The position numbers and the translations under genes are program-made. Source: Otatea glauca (taxonomy: Eukaryota > Streptophyta > Magnoliopsida > Poales > Poaceae). Taken from it: a DNA stretch of 64,000 nt. The notes under the pieces were generated by a model. The model did not search any database, was not told where the DNA came from, and worked only from the letters and a program-made list of their open reading frames with translations. Shown here piece by piece: positions 33,473 through 46,446 of the stretch. Where the stretch lies: NCBI GenBank assembly GCA_036346275.1, contig CM070730.1, positions 44,066,918 to 44,130,917 of the forward strand. Direction: 5' to 3'. Each line of letters starts with the position of its first letter. The stretch's first letter is position 1.

Positions 33473-36400
33473 TGTAGTGACCACCATTTTCACATAAATG
33501 GAAAAATGGAAATCTAATGCGCATACAGTACTAGTCCCATGATCAGTGGCTAGTACGTACATTTTCAACAATTGGAATCACATCCATACATCATTTTATT
33601 CAAGCGGAAGCTATTTGTACAATATATTCTTACAACTCAGAGTATATAAATATAGCAACTGAAGAAGCAAAGTCATAGTGTGCCCATCAATCCCTCGAAC
33701 AACCGACAAGGCATAATCCCGGAAAGGTCGCTTTATTGAAAATCCCGCATCCTTCTACGAAAAGAGATCTTTCGAAGCTTTGCTATCTTTTTCCACCTAA
33801 AACAACATAATAAGCAAGGGTAGCAAATCCTATAATATATGCAGGCCATTTCAAAGGAAAGGCTTCTACGGTTAATTTGCATAAAGCGAAATTGAATTTG
33901 TAAATCAAGCTGTCATTTGCAAACAGATATTAATAAAGCAAGTTTGACTGATAAGAAATAAGTAAAGCATAAGTAATACTCACAGCCCTTCACGAGCATT
34001 GAATAATTCAATAATCCAATTATGACATATCCATTCCTTGCCAACACGTGCTGTAACCATAATCTTTGCCAAAACAAGGCACATCAGGTGAAAATCATCC
34101 TATTTTGAAAATAGTAAAACTTCTAACCATGTGATGACGTTACCAAGTGCCTTTGACCGTAGGCGCGGCTAATTAATTAGATTTTCACTCTGCAGAGGTG
34201 TATAGCTTTACCCACAAGAAATGATCAACTATTTGTGCAAGCTATTAGCACACTTCCTTTGGTGTGCCACAGAGAGATCATAACATAATCGTTACATTAC
34301 GTAGACCTAACTTTGCACCAGCTCGATGACGTTGAATCCTTGTTATGTAGAAGAAACATGACAGTGATTCTTTGTCATTTTAAAGTGGTAACATGAGCAA
34401 TAATTCCCTGCGATAGGAGCAGTAAATCCCTGCGGTAAGAATTCCTTTCAATACCAAGGCGTACACCATTATACCGATATACATTTACCCACAACGAAGT
34501 GTGGAAGCCCCTCAAAAGCAAACCTAGAAAGGATTGCTCATACTATCTCATGCCTACTAATATGCAAAGCCAGACCTAAGCAACTTAATAGGTTAAGGCT
34601 GTCCCATAGCAGCACTCGTGGTTGTACGATTTTCTTGGCTTAAAAACAACCAATAGCTCGGTCCTTAATCCCACATGGGCAATAATCTCTCCCTACACTA
34701 CGTACAAGTCTAACCCTTGCACAACCGGCTATTGCCAATAATTGCCCGCATCTAAACCATAGTTTTTATTTTGGGGTTTTTAGTCAAAAATACCAACAAC
34801 TGACATCATGTCATAACCAACCTTTTTCAATTCTCAAGAATCAATTCTGATATGATCATAGAGCTACCAAGATTCAGATGCAAAACAAATTATAATATTT
34901 TTCTATATTATGGTAGAACATATCTCAAGGATAATTTTTGGTCTATTCTTCGTAAAATTTGCATTTAGACGAGTTGTTTTATGCGTTGCCGAAAAGGCTT
35001 AAGTGTTTCTGAAAACATAATACTTAAGGTTATTTTGCTATCAAGATTTATATGCAAAGTATGATGAAGTGAAATTATTTCTTTACAATATGGTGCTATG
35101 TACTTTGGAGAGTATTTCTAAACGGATTTTCTAAATTTTAGACGAGAAATTTTATTTGCTATAGAAATAGCTTAAATAACCATAAAGTTAACATTGTAAC
35201 TAGACTGATTTCGCTTTTCGTTTGCGGCTACACTACACATGATTATTCATTCATTTTTCTTGCATTAGCAGGTGATGATCCTAGAAATGCTTTAGAACTA
35301 ATTTTGCATTATTTTTCTTTTAGCTACGATACTTTATATGTACGTGAAGAATGAAGTCTTTTATGAAAGCAATCCAAATTAGATCTTTTTGCCAATTATC
35401 ATGAGCTTAACTCTACGGATATTTTGGGATTAACTCAACTTGATCCCAACATTCAAGTTATGACATTTTATATATTTTTAAGACCTCATATTTACTTACA
35501 TCATGTGAAGGCATGTTTCGGCTAAAGGACTACGAACAACTATTATAATGATTTTTATTGTATTAGGAAGTATGATCATATTGAGTATTCATAAACTAGG
35601 TTTTCAGGGACTAGCATCTACTAACACATTGCTACTGAACTTAGCTAACCACACACTGACCATACTGGTCCCATGTTATCAAAGCATTATCTATATTTGT
35701 ACGAGTGTTTCCATATGTTGTGCGTGTATATGAGCAGGCTTAGGTCAAGGTTAGTTTAATCTATTTCTTTTTAATGTCTTGATTAGAGGTTAATCGAACT
35801 AATTGGGCTTCTGATTAAAGATGCTAATTAACATTCTAGAGATACTAACGAACTTTCCTATGCCTGGTTAGAATCAGATAACCAATCTCAAATGTGATCC
35901 TATCTGTCATTTGGGATCAAGGATGCTTATCATGGTAGCAAGAAAACTTGAGGTGCTCAATCAAATTTCTATTTTGCTTTAGGTCTGGACATTTGATTCA
36001 GAGGTTAATCTTCTAATTTGAGTTGGAGATCAAATAATAATAATAAAATATCTTTTCTACCTTTTAACTACCTTACTTAACTTATCACATACTTAGTTGG
36101 CCCCACATGTCATGGCAGTAAAGAGATATCAAAGGTACTTGCTTGCTTGTTTTGTTTACCTGAGGCTGGATGGGGCATTAGACATGACAAAGAGAGGAAG
36201 CATAGACAGGCGCCATGGAGGCCTCCTCTGTTGGTTTCGGCTGGCTCTTGTGCAAGTGATGGAAGGAAGAAGTGAAGACCAAAACGGAACCCCGAGATCA
36301 CAACAATAGCATAGGTGGTCTTGGTTTGGTAGTGGTGAGGCCTGGTTTGCATGCTCATGGTGTATGGCCATTTGAGGATAGATCACTGGCTTTTATAGCC

Positions 36401-37369
36401 AAGCAAGGCTTGGGAGAAGCTAGATGACGGGTGGGCCTTAGCACTGTTCATTGTAGTGACACAAAACAAACCTTATCTATCCTTATCGCAAACATAGCTG
36501 AGTTGCATTCAATGATTCAGTTAGTAATAATGGTGGTAATTTAATGACGATTTTATGTTGTGTACAACAGCTAGGGAAGAAGGCACTGTTAAATTTACAG
36601 AACTATCTGATGCATGTTGAATCTATAACAATTCTGATAGTGCCCTGCACACAGATTTTAGTTTTCTGTATTTAATTTATCTGGGAGTTTATAACTTATG
36701 AAATATTTGTGATTTTTTTTAAGGTTCCTTATGGCTATATTAGTATTCTTTAATATTTTCAACTTCCAATTCTATATATATTTTATTTACTAAAATTCTA
36801 ACATGGACATTTTCAGATTTTTAGCTTTTTTGGTTTTGAATTTTTAAAATTATGACATTTAATCATTATTTCCTGATATTTTTACTGTTGATGATCTGAT
36901 CCAAAACTAAGATAATATAAAGAATTAAGGTCGAATTAATGTAGTATTAGTTTATTTAAATCTGACAATTCAGTGTTGCTAGTCAAGAATCATTAATTGC
37001 ACTCTTAATTGCTTTGATGTGACCTGCAACTTCCTTACATATCTTGATATGACCTTTTACTTCAAAAAATAATTTCTGAATAATTTTGTATGTTTAATTT
37101 TTTTATAAACTTTTTACACTTTTCTTTATTTATTATTATGATTATATGAAAAGATTTTTTCTTTAGAACAAAAATCAAGGAAATCAAGAAAATCAAAAGA
37201 AATTCAGAAAAAATCATAAAAATCATCAATAAATACATTTTAATGTTGAAATTTATTTTCTAGTAGTACTTTAAGTTTTGTATTGTAGAGGAAATGAAAT
37301 TACTAAAATTCAATAAAATTTTAGATTAGTTGGAATTTCAATGTAAATTTTTATTTCTAACTTATTTTC
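33473..37369 (-). repeat. 5' LTR of G1, part 1 (left of S2)
   Basis: Begins TGTAGTGACCACC beside the primer site. From about 34,855 it is co-linear with the left LTR (2,137 onward). It is cut at 37,369 by S2 and resumes at 48,827. TATA box at 36,391-36,398. The conserved gypsy LTR block is at 34,186-34,217. Relative to the left LTR, about 440 bases just before 34,855 are missing. No gene inside. Confidence 0.87.
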
Positions 37370-37498
37370 TGAAAAATCGAAAAAGGCGACTAGAGGGGGG
37401 TGAATAGGAGCCAAATAAAATTTTTAAATAAACTCTCCCCCTAGAATTCAAACCACCAAAAGACCAGAAAGAAACTGCACTGGTCGGGTATCTCTGGT

Positions 37499-37737
37499 CG
37501 GATGAACAGTACACCCGACCTACAGAGGTCGGATGAACAGTACTCGAAATGAATAGTGTTGGTGATAAGACTCGACCAAGATTGGTCGGATGAACGACTC
37601 CGCCCACCAAGTGGTCGGATGAACAGTACTCGGGGATGAATATTGTTCGGGTGAACAGTATTTGGGTGAACAGTACGCCCGACCTGCGGAGGTCGGATGA
37701 ACAGTACTCGGGTGAATAGTATTCGTGTGAACAGTAA
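37499..37737 (-). repeat. GAACAGTA tandem array in S2 LTR
   Basis: About seven GAACAGTA words within variable units such as GGTCGGATGAACAGTACTC and GGGTGAACAGTA, spaced roughly 15-50 bases apart. The partner array is at 46,577-46,826 with a slightly different number of units. Absent from the S1 LTR. It lies near the end of the LTR on the coding strand, downstream of TATA, so it would be transcribed. Confidence 0.8.
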
Positions 37738-39223
37738 AATCAGCACGATCTCAAAAACAGAAATCGATGTAGCTTTTGATCGGCTGATCCAAAAACAGTG
37801 AAAATTGGTGTGCACCTCCCAAAGGATGTCAGGAACCTATTTCAATCAACAATCGAAGGAATTAATACCAAGGTTCCGTCCTTTTCAGTTTAACAAATGC
37901 AACACCAAAAACAGAGTCACGAACACGGACTTCACCCCTAACTTGCTGGTGGGAGTTGATGGTCAGAAATCCTTGGTTGACTCTCCACAAATCATAGCAA
38001 GTAAGTACACGAAGAAACAACCCTTCAAACAAATAGAAACACTATCGAAAACTAGGCACGTAAATTGGTTTCTTGCAAAGCTGAATAGAAGAGGTTGTAG
38101 ATTGCCTAGATGATTGGGATATGATCTATAGAAGATTCATCCAGCAATCTTTCATCCTTGGCAACAAGAACCAGAAGCCAATCAAGACTAAAGAACTGCA
38201 AGTCACACGTTTACGCACTTTAAGAACACACAGATTTACCAACTTGCAACAAGAATGCAAGGATTGCCTAGATGATTGAAAGCACCAAGTCCAGAGAAGA
38301 GTTCATCAATCATGAATTTCAACAAAGACTCAATAGCATGTTGAAGGAGATGACGCAAATCCAAATTACGTAAAGTAAATTGCAAGTAAGTAAATGCGGA
38401 ATTTAGATAACAGAATTTAAGTGCGTAATGTAAATACGTAAGGGAAATGAAACAAGAATATAAATGAAGAATATTTCATTTCTGGAAGGGAGGTTTACAA
38501 AGCCTCACAACAAAATGGGCAAAACTCAAATGAGCAGAAAAAACCTTAGAACCTTCAAAGAGGGGAGGCTGCCCCTACCCCTCTATTTATAGTGACCTGG
38601 GATCAATTCCCACCTTTGGATGTCCTGCTTCAATCCTAAGCCAACATCCAAGAGCCATGATTTGATCCTTACACTGTCACTCTCAACTACTCACGTACAC
38701 TTTCCTTACCTGCTCACCACGCCCCCAGGGAGACACCCCTCTCCCTGTCTATTAGCAGGCTTGGAACACCTACCACCCTTGGATGAGCCTCTAAACCCTA
38801 GAGCACTCCATCAAGGGCTGAGATTTTACCCACTCACACGGCTATGCATGGGCTCACCCGAAACCCAACAACACAACGGGTTTTGCACGCTTTTCAACTC
38901 ACACTAACTTGACCCGCTACTCTATCTTCCTGACCGCGATCCAACGGTCCTCCTTGATTAGAGCAGCTCCAAGTTAGCATCTCATCCATTCCTTTGTCTT
39001 CTCGGCTTGCAGCTACTCCCTGGCCTCAGTCATCTTTTGCGACACCTTGATCATCTGGACCTCAGCTCTCCTAGCCTAGTCCTGATCCCCTTCGCCTCAC
39101 CATGACCTAGCTCCAAAGTCCTGCAATCATCATAGACAAGGAAACCACATCACATAGCAATGTCCAACAACACATATCCATCTCAACAGAAAGATATACA
39201 CTATGCTGACCAGCAAAAACCCC

Positions 39224-39546
39224 GACCACATGTGGTCTGACCACTGGTCTCCATCCCGACCAACCATGGTCTGACCACTGGTCTCCATCCCGACCAACCA
39301 TGGTGTGACCACTGGTCTCCATCCCGACCACTCGAGGTCTGACCACTAGTCTCCGACTCAATCACTCGGAGTCTCAACCACTCGGAGTCGGACGACCCAA
39401 CCACTCGGGGTCGGACGACTGGTCTCCAACCAGCCAAAGCCCCGACCACTCAGGTCGGACGACCCGACCACTCGGGGTCGGATGACTGGTCTCCAACCAG
39501 CCAAAGCCCCGACCACTCGGGGTCGGACGACTGGTCTCCAACCAGT
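39224..39546 (-). repeat. GACCACTCGGGGTCGG tandem array in S2 LTR
   Basis: A first part has about 33-bp units (CCGACCA…GGTCTGACCACTGGTCTCCATC). A second part has about 66-bp units (CCGACCACTCGGGGTCGG, ACGACTGGTCTCCAACCAG). The partner array (48,322-48,697) has fewer 33-bp and more 66-bp units. Each unit has local dyad symmetry. It lies in U3, upstream of TATA on the coding strand. Confidence 0.82.
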
Positions 39547-39664
39547 AACTCAAATTGCTCTAGCTCGAAAAACAATCCAAATCAAACTAAAACTTGAGCA
39601 CACCTTGCTCAAATAAAGTCAAATACTCATCACAAACATGGATGGACCTCCACATGGTCCTTCA

Positions 39665-41546
39665 ATCTCCCCCTTGATGAGTATATTGACAAACCACACA
39701 AAAGGCGTAAATTTGAGTTTGAATGAGAGAAGAAGAAAGCAATTTGATTGCAAAGCCAAACTTGGTCCAGAGAGAAAGATATAAAATTATGACCAAGTTG
39801 GCTGAAAGAATTTAGAGCAAGACCATGAAAAGAGCAAGTTTTCAACAAAAGCTCTAAAAACCAATCATAAGTGTCAAATGTGATTATGATCCATAAGAGA
39901 TAGCAAAGATTTACAAAAATCATAAGAACAAGCTTTCACATTTCTATCTCCCCCTTTTCTACATTTTAAATGATGCCTTTTTCTACATTTTCTCCCCCTT
40001 TTGGCAATATAGGCATCAAAATAGAATTTTCTCTCTCTTTTTATGTATGCATGAAATGCAACCTAAGGAAGCTTTGAAGATTATCCAAATGATCATAATG
40101 ACAAGATATGACACCAAGCTTATTAATCTCAGATTATGACCAAACTAAGACATGTCCAAGTGCAAATAACAAATTTTGCTCATAAGCTAAGTTTTGAAAA
40201 TGTATCATTTTTAGCAAGATTTGACAAGTGCAAAACTTAGCAAATTTTCAAAACTAGAAGCAAAACCACTCAGGGATCAAATGGAAAACCTAGAGTTCAA
40301 CCTACTCAACACTTTGGGGAATTTTGAAATGCATATTAGGTCCTTCGAGCCCATTTTTCAATTTATGCAGATTTTCTTTAAGACTTCGAAAAACATAGCG
40401 GGGTGCAAATGTTTGACATTATTTGCATTCTTTACCCACTTATGTGTTTGATATTTGCAATTTTTTTTGATGATTGACTCAAGCCATTTTCGATCATCTC
40501 AAGAGTAACTCTTAAGAGAATGATCTTGGTCATACACAATATATTCCAAGTTCATCCCAAATGCAATGGGTGGCAGTCTCGAGAATATAAAGTGCTGAAA
40601 TCAATTTTGCACAAAAGTGTCAATTTTTTTTAATTTTCAATTTAGCACATATAACCAATTCTGAAGGACTCAAATATGGATCAAGCAAATTTCACCCAAG
40701 TTGCTATAGGGACTCTAGAGAATTCCAAAATTTCACAATTCATGGTAAAAGCTCTTAGAGAAGAAACTTAGTAAGTAAAAGCAACATGTTTCATCAAGTT
40801 TTCATTTAAAGCTTTTAAGTTTTTTAGATTTCAATGAACATTAGCTTGATAAATGAACTTGGACATATCTAAGCTAGTGATTTTCTTCGAAAGATATAGC
40901 ATGATGTATTTCACGAAGATAGAGTCAAATGCATAATAGACAAAGCTCATAGAACGGAAAATGCAGTCTAAATGCAATGCGTGAACAGATTTCTAAACTC
41001 CCCCTCAACAAATGAATCATTTTTAATCTCAAATCTGGTTAAAGTTGAGTTATTATCAAGATTAGGCATAAAGAAAAACCGAATGAACTCAATAATAACG
41101 GAAAAAGCAGAATGAGGGAAGAAGCCGAGAAGCGCAAAACCGGATGGCTATTGAGCATAGATAAGATAGAAGAGACTCACTACGGCTTAGACTCGCTCTT
41201 ATCTTCCCCGTGATGACATAGGAAGTCGACTCTAGATCCCAACTAAGGAGTGCACATGACCACTGTCTACCTGGGAGGCCCAATACCGCTAGACTTATAA
41301 GGCGTGAGGGAACTCAACCTAGAGAGAAGAGAGAACGACTAATCACGCATGATAGCAACCTAAAGCACAAGATAAGAGGTCCATGGAAGGCATGCCAGAA
41401 GTCTAAGTGAGTGAACTCAACTTAAGAAAACAAGCCCAAAGTCACCCAGAAGGAGAAAGGAAATGCTGGAAGAGAATATATAGTACATAATATACAAACT
41501 AGCTCCCCCTCACGAAAGGTCGTATGGGCTCACGACTCCAAGCTCA
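39665..41546 (-). other. S2 3' non-coding region with repeated polypurine tracts
   Basis: Co-linear with S1 6,696-8,577. Coding-strand AAGGGGGAG-type blocks occur at 39,667-39,675 (next to the LTR), 39,948-39,956, 39,992-40,000, 40,998-41,006 and 41,503-41,511. The last ~12 codons and stop of pol remain at the right end. No gene. Confidence 0.8.
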
Positions 41547-43629
41547 AATCCCCCTGAACACACTCTACTCCCCTTGAGGCACACTCTAAAACTCTCACCT
41601 CACGAGAGATAGGTAGAAAGCTAGGGGAGAAGAGATAAGATCTAAAACCACATGGTCTCTAAGGAGCAAGATGGCTAAAGGTAAGAAGCAACCTAACTAT
41701 GCTAGAAGTCCAACCAAAAGACTCTAGACAAACAGGACACAAGCTCTACCTACAAAAGAACCATAACCTCCTAAGAGACCCATCACTATCATCAACATAT
41801 TCAGAGGTACTTACCTACTGCAGTGTAGTGCAAGTAGTGGCAAATGACCTGAAGTGTATCCAAAAAGCAGAGGAAGAAGACTTAGAGATATTCCTAGGAT
41901 GATGGTCTCCTCACGGAAGGCCTACACACATGCATCCAACAAATCTATGCTTTAAGCGGGGTTAGCGGATCCGGTTCCTAGGCACGAATGGACAAGATAC
42001 AGGAAAAGTGTGGCAAATGATCATCTAGAGCATGAACATGATGCAGAAGGTAATGTAAGATCATAATCACAACCAAGCTAAAGATAGCATCAAGATCCAT
42101 ATATCCATAGACAACAGTGAAAACATATCCACATGATAAACAACGACAAGGTGCATCATAGCTTTGTCATCTTTGGTGAGAAGAAGCTAAGCAAGGTGCA
42201 TCACAGCAACAAAATGCTAGCAGGGATCATGTGCAAGCCTAGAAATACATGGATCAAGATACTACCCTAAACATGGCAATGAGCATGTAAATGAAGAAAT
42301 ACCACAATGAAGCACAACAACATGCTACTAGATATAACATGAGCAAGATGAATGAAGACAACCAAAGAGGATCATGCGTAAAACAAACCAATTAGCAACA
42401 TCAAGATCCATTTATCCATAGTCTCAATAACAATATTTACATCTTTGCGAAAAGGCCCGTCAAAAGAAGACCAAACAAAAGGTCATGAGGACACAGACAT
42501 AAACATGAAAGTAAATGGTGACAATGGACACAAAGATGAGAAGCTACTTATGGCAACACTCTATGCATGATGATGAATACATGCCATGAATGAAGAACAC
42601 AAGCTCATGCAAAATAGGTATGAAGCATATAAGCATGAAGGACAATAAAAGGTGATCATGAACAATATAAGTCATATAATGGCAGCTAGATCATATGACC
42701 CTAATCTCATGAAAGGCATTCACATGTAGCACAAAGTCTGACAAACAAAGTCTAAACAAAGCTAATCATGGATGTAATAGAAAATCAGGGTCATATAACC
42801 TAGATACTACTCATGAAAAAATAAAGTAAATGATATATAGCACGTGCCCATAGTTAACACAAATGCTCATACCAAATGAACAATATCATGGACAGGATAA
42901 AAACAAGAAAATCACATGCTGGGAAAGAGCTCATGAATTTAGGATATAATACATGAAGCACAAATATGGTTGGGGAAAACATGCTATGGCACAAAACAAG
43001 ACAGACAAAAACTAACAAGACCTAGCAAAGTACATATAATACACATGGGAGCAAGAGCAATCACAACATGTCATGGAAATGATGATCACAAGTATAACCG
43101 ACATGAGGGTATGAGATAGCTAACCATAGAAATGGAAGTCCCCAATGCTGTTATCATGAAGCTCAACACTTGTGGAGCGAAACACGAGTCAAACAAAGTT
43201 GAAAGTACATGCAGGTTAGCATGATGCTCATGATGGTCATGCTGGAAGATCCAATCCTCTAGAGACAAGCCGCAAAGGCCAACTCAGAATTCACATCGAG
43301 TGCCAACATTGAAAAGCGACAAAACGATCCTAGATGAGATTAGTAAGGATCAACATGACCAACATACTTACCTGCAACTATTGCCGTGAGTGGGTACCTC
43401 GAGGAAAAACGAGGTCCACTACTTATGCACGACGAAGGTGATGCCTCAGGACAACTCATGGACTAAGAATCGAACTAAGAAAGGACAAGTCCACAAGATG
43501 ACCCAAATCCACTCCACTAGGCAGTGATCACATCCTCAAGCTAGCCTCAAGCGACTCATGCCATGAGAAAGGCAAAAGGCACTTAAAAGCATCATCGCTA
43601 GACATGACACAAGGAATTTACACAAGAGG
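41547..43629. other. Non-coding replacement of pol in S2
   Basis: About 2.08 kb with no counterpart in S1, occupying the place of S1 8,578-11,722 (protease to near the pol stop). Purine- and A-rich on the plus strand, with many CATGA/GAACATGA/AGCATG words and no ORF above about 70 residues that looks like a protein. Origin unknown: it may be captured non-coding DNA or strongly diverged element sequence. Confidence 0.7.
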
Positions 43630-45108
43630 GAAAGATGACTCAGTACTGGGATAGAGTGAAGACTTGGGGACCCAATACTGAACCACTCGGCGCCTCGTGA
43701 GTACCACCATCGAAGAAGGCGGACTTGTGTGTCTCTCTGACGTTTAACCCTAACAAGGTCAGTAGCAACTCTAGTAGATGATCTAGGAGCTGAAACTGGG
43801 TTGGCCTGCCATGGTGCAAAAGCCGAACCACCCCAGTGAAGCTGCCTAAACCTCCTATCAGAAAACTCCTCGCACCGCTGATATCTACCTCGATGAGAAA
43901 AATGAGGAATATCAAGAGGGCGCGGAAAGCCCGACTCTGAACAGCTCGGGACTAAAACTCGAAGAACTAGCATGAAAACCAAGTCCTGGACGCTGCCCAA
44001 AAACAGGCGACTCTCTAACCTGTCTAGAAGCAGTGTGTGTCTTAGGAGCACTCAAAGTCTGAGGATGACCCTGAATACCCCTAAGAGCAGCAACACGCTC
44101 ACGCCGAGAGATCTTGGCGCGCCTGAAGCAGAAATCCACTAGGTGACCATCTTTCTTACAGAAGGTGCATGAGTACTTTGCCTTACTAGAGGCAGAAGCA
44201 ACAGGAGAGACACCCTTCTATTCAGAAATCCCATGGTCAATCCCAGCAGACCTAAACACAGTAGTACTCACCCTGGGAGCTACCACGATCTCACCACTCT
44301 TGGAGCCACGCACAATGGTGGGAGGATGAGTCCTAGCGTGCTCCAAGTAGTCAAATCCTAGACCCTGATTAAATCGGCTAATCTTGAATTGGTCTAGAAT
44401 TAGATTGAGCTTCTTCTTGCCCCCAACAAACTTCTCGAGAGTGCTCATGAGATACTCACACTCCCGGAAGAACGAGGCACATGAAGAACAGGGGGAAGGA
44501 GAGGAAGAAGAAGAACCAGAAAGAGAAGATCTCTCAGCACGTGCTTTTTGTTCCCTTAGCACGGCTGCCTCAATCTTGAGGGCCTCACAAGAAACGCAAG
44601 GAGCATTTCTAATCCTATGGGTTTGGTCTTCTAACTTTTTCCTAAGCTCAACATGGATTTTATCCACATCATCCTTAACCCCAACACCCAGCAAGCAACC
44701 AGTTTGTGACTTAACTAGTAAATCCTTAGCAAGTTGATCACACTTGACATTCAAAGCATCATTGTCAAGTTTTAGTTGCTTACTGACCCTCACATGAGCC
44801 GACTGGTCCTTAGAAGCATGCAATTCAAGTTCATCATTTCTAGCGAAAGCTTTCTAAGGTGTTCGCTCATGGCATCAATTTGCAAGCAATTTAGGGCAAT
44901 TAGAGCATGATGGAGTGGAGTGAGCATGAAGAAAACTAGCCTCAACAGGAATAGCATCAACAGAACTAGTGCTAGCATTCTTCAACCTAAGACCATCAAG
45001 TTCGGCAAGCACACTATCATGTATGGTCCTTAGGTTCTCCAACTCCACAAGAATAGCATCACACAAAGAGCAATCATCGGTGACTCGGGAGAGAAGATCT
45101 AAGTGAAG
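43630..45108 (-). pseudogene. S2 Gag C-terminal half: coiled coil and second zinc knuckle
   Basis: Fragments at 45,066-44,875 and 44,823-44,218 show the charged, heptad-like region with Cys pairs (CVSC, CSSC). The TFCKKDGHLVDFCFRRA knuckle follows near 44,170-44,120, then RRERVAALRGIQGHPQTLSA. It matches S1 13,241-11,723 and stops just before the protease motif. Several frameshifts (near 45,100, 44,860 and 44,215) break it. Confidence 0.78.
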
Positions 45109-46392
45109 CTAACTCCGAGTCAAGGTACCTACTTCCTTCTCAAGCTCAGTACACCTAGCTCTAGCTCTAGCATGAAATTTTCCTAATTTGCGTAAAGCTT
45201 CGTTGAGCTGGTCATAGGAGGGTACCTCGTCCGAGTCGCTGTAGAGCTCGGAGTCGCTGATGTCGTTGGTGTCGGCCATGAAGCACATGCCGGAGAAGTC
45301 GTCGCCGCTTTTCTTCTCTTGCGGACCATCCTCGCCCTCGTCGCTCCATGTCTCCGTGTCGGAGAGGTTGATGTCGTCAAGCGCGGCGAGGACGCGGTGG
45401 AAGAGCTTCTTGTTCATGGAGAAGATGCGGTACTTCTTCTTCGTGCGGTTCACGAACCTGGAGGCTTCTTGTTGCGGTTCTTGTCGGTGTAGTCGTTCTT
45501 GCCCAAACCGCCAACGTCGTTCTTGCCCTTCTCCGGCTTGGGACAGATTCGCTCGAATGTGGTTGGGGCCACCACACTCGAAGCGGTGATCATGCCACCT
45601 CTCTTCTCTCTCTCACCCTCTTGTATGCATGAGAAAACTTGCGGCGAGAAGAGCAAGCTCATTTTCGGAAATTTTTCCGATTGGTCATCGCTTAGCTCGC
45701 AAAGGGCGAAGAGAGAAACCAATAGAAGGATCGGAAGAAGAAGATCCAATGGGATCGGTGACCAAAGCCATCGACTTAGATTTCGTCTTCCGAGAGACGA
45801 CATCGATCTCATGAGTCTTGAGGCGGGAATAAAGCCCGTCAAGAGTCAGAGTCGATAAGTCGGTGGTGTCCTTGATGGTGGTCACCTTCATCTCCCAAAC
45901 CCGAAGGTCGAGTGCGGTCAAGAAATGCCGAGCATTGTCCGAGTCAGGGTATATGCAACCAACTGCTCGGAGGTCGCTCAAAATCTTTGTAAACCGACCA
46001 AAGCACTCGTCAAGACTCTCACCAGCGTGCTGTTCAAACTTGTTGAACTCACGCTTGAATTGGTCTTGTCGAACCGTCTTGATTTGGGTAGTGCCCTCAT
46101 CATAAGCATCGAGGGTCACCCAAATTTCATAAGCAGAACGAAGGTGAGAAATCCTATCGTACTCACTGCGACTAAGGCCCTGTATGAGGATGTTCCTTGC
46201 CTTAGCATTTGCCTCAACATCAGCCATATTGCCTGCCGTGACGTTCTCATCGGCAGGAACCTCATACGGGAGCTTCACCTTCTGCCATATCAGAAACCAC
46301 AGGCGAATGTACGACTCCATCCGAGATTTCCAAAAAGGAAAATCAACTCCAGAGAAAATAGGAGGCTTGGTGGAATACTTGTCCATCGCCAT
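45109..46392 (-). pseudogene. S2 Gag N-terminal half (UBN2-like), without the S1 deletion
   Basis: ORF 46,392-45,685 starts MAMDKYSTKPPIFSGVDFPF and keeps the part lost from S1: DNARHFLTALDLRVWEMKV and LDGLYSRLKTHEIDV, the body of the copia-type Gag domain. After a frame change the zinc knuckle CGGPNHIRA is cut by one extra base before its last Cys. An acidic stretch (45,453-45,109) then reads through NEALRKLGKFHARARARC into the coiled coil. Broken, but closer to full length than S1. Confidence 0.83.
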
Positions 46393-46430
46393 GGCTCTTG
46401 AGACCGGTCAAGATCTAGAAAGAGCAGAAC

Positions 46431-46445
46431 CGGCTATGATACCAA
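46431..46445 (-). other. S2 primer binding site
   Basis: TTGGTATCATAGCCG on the coding strand, one base from the 5' LTR. It matches the initiator-Met tRNA complement with one change (CAGAGC to CATAGC). Confidence 0.87.
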
Positions 46446-46446
46446 T

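Larger units (their letters stand above)
37370..39664 (-). repeat. 3' LTR of S2
   Basis: A 2,295-bp partner of 46,447-48,821. Starts TGAAAAATCGAAAAAGGCGAC and ends CATGGTCCTTCA. The tips and the TATA-box region (38,584-38,591) resemble the S1 LTR. Extra length comes from two tandem arrays. The polypurine tract follows. Confidence 0.92.

Noticed and set aside
37499..37737. CRISPR-like array
   Set aside because: Units vary in length, no constant repeat/spacer pattern, plant DNA, and the array lies inside an LTR with a partner in the other LTR.
38620..38907. 95-residue plus-strand ORF in the S2 LTR
   Set aside because: Antisense to LTR transcription, repeated with changes in the other LTR, and no domain.
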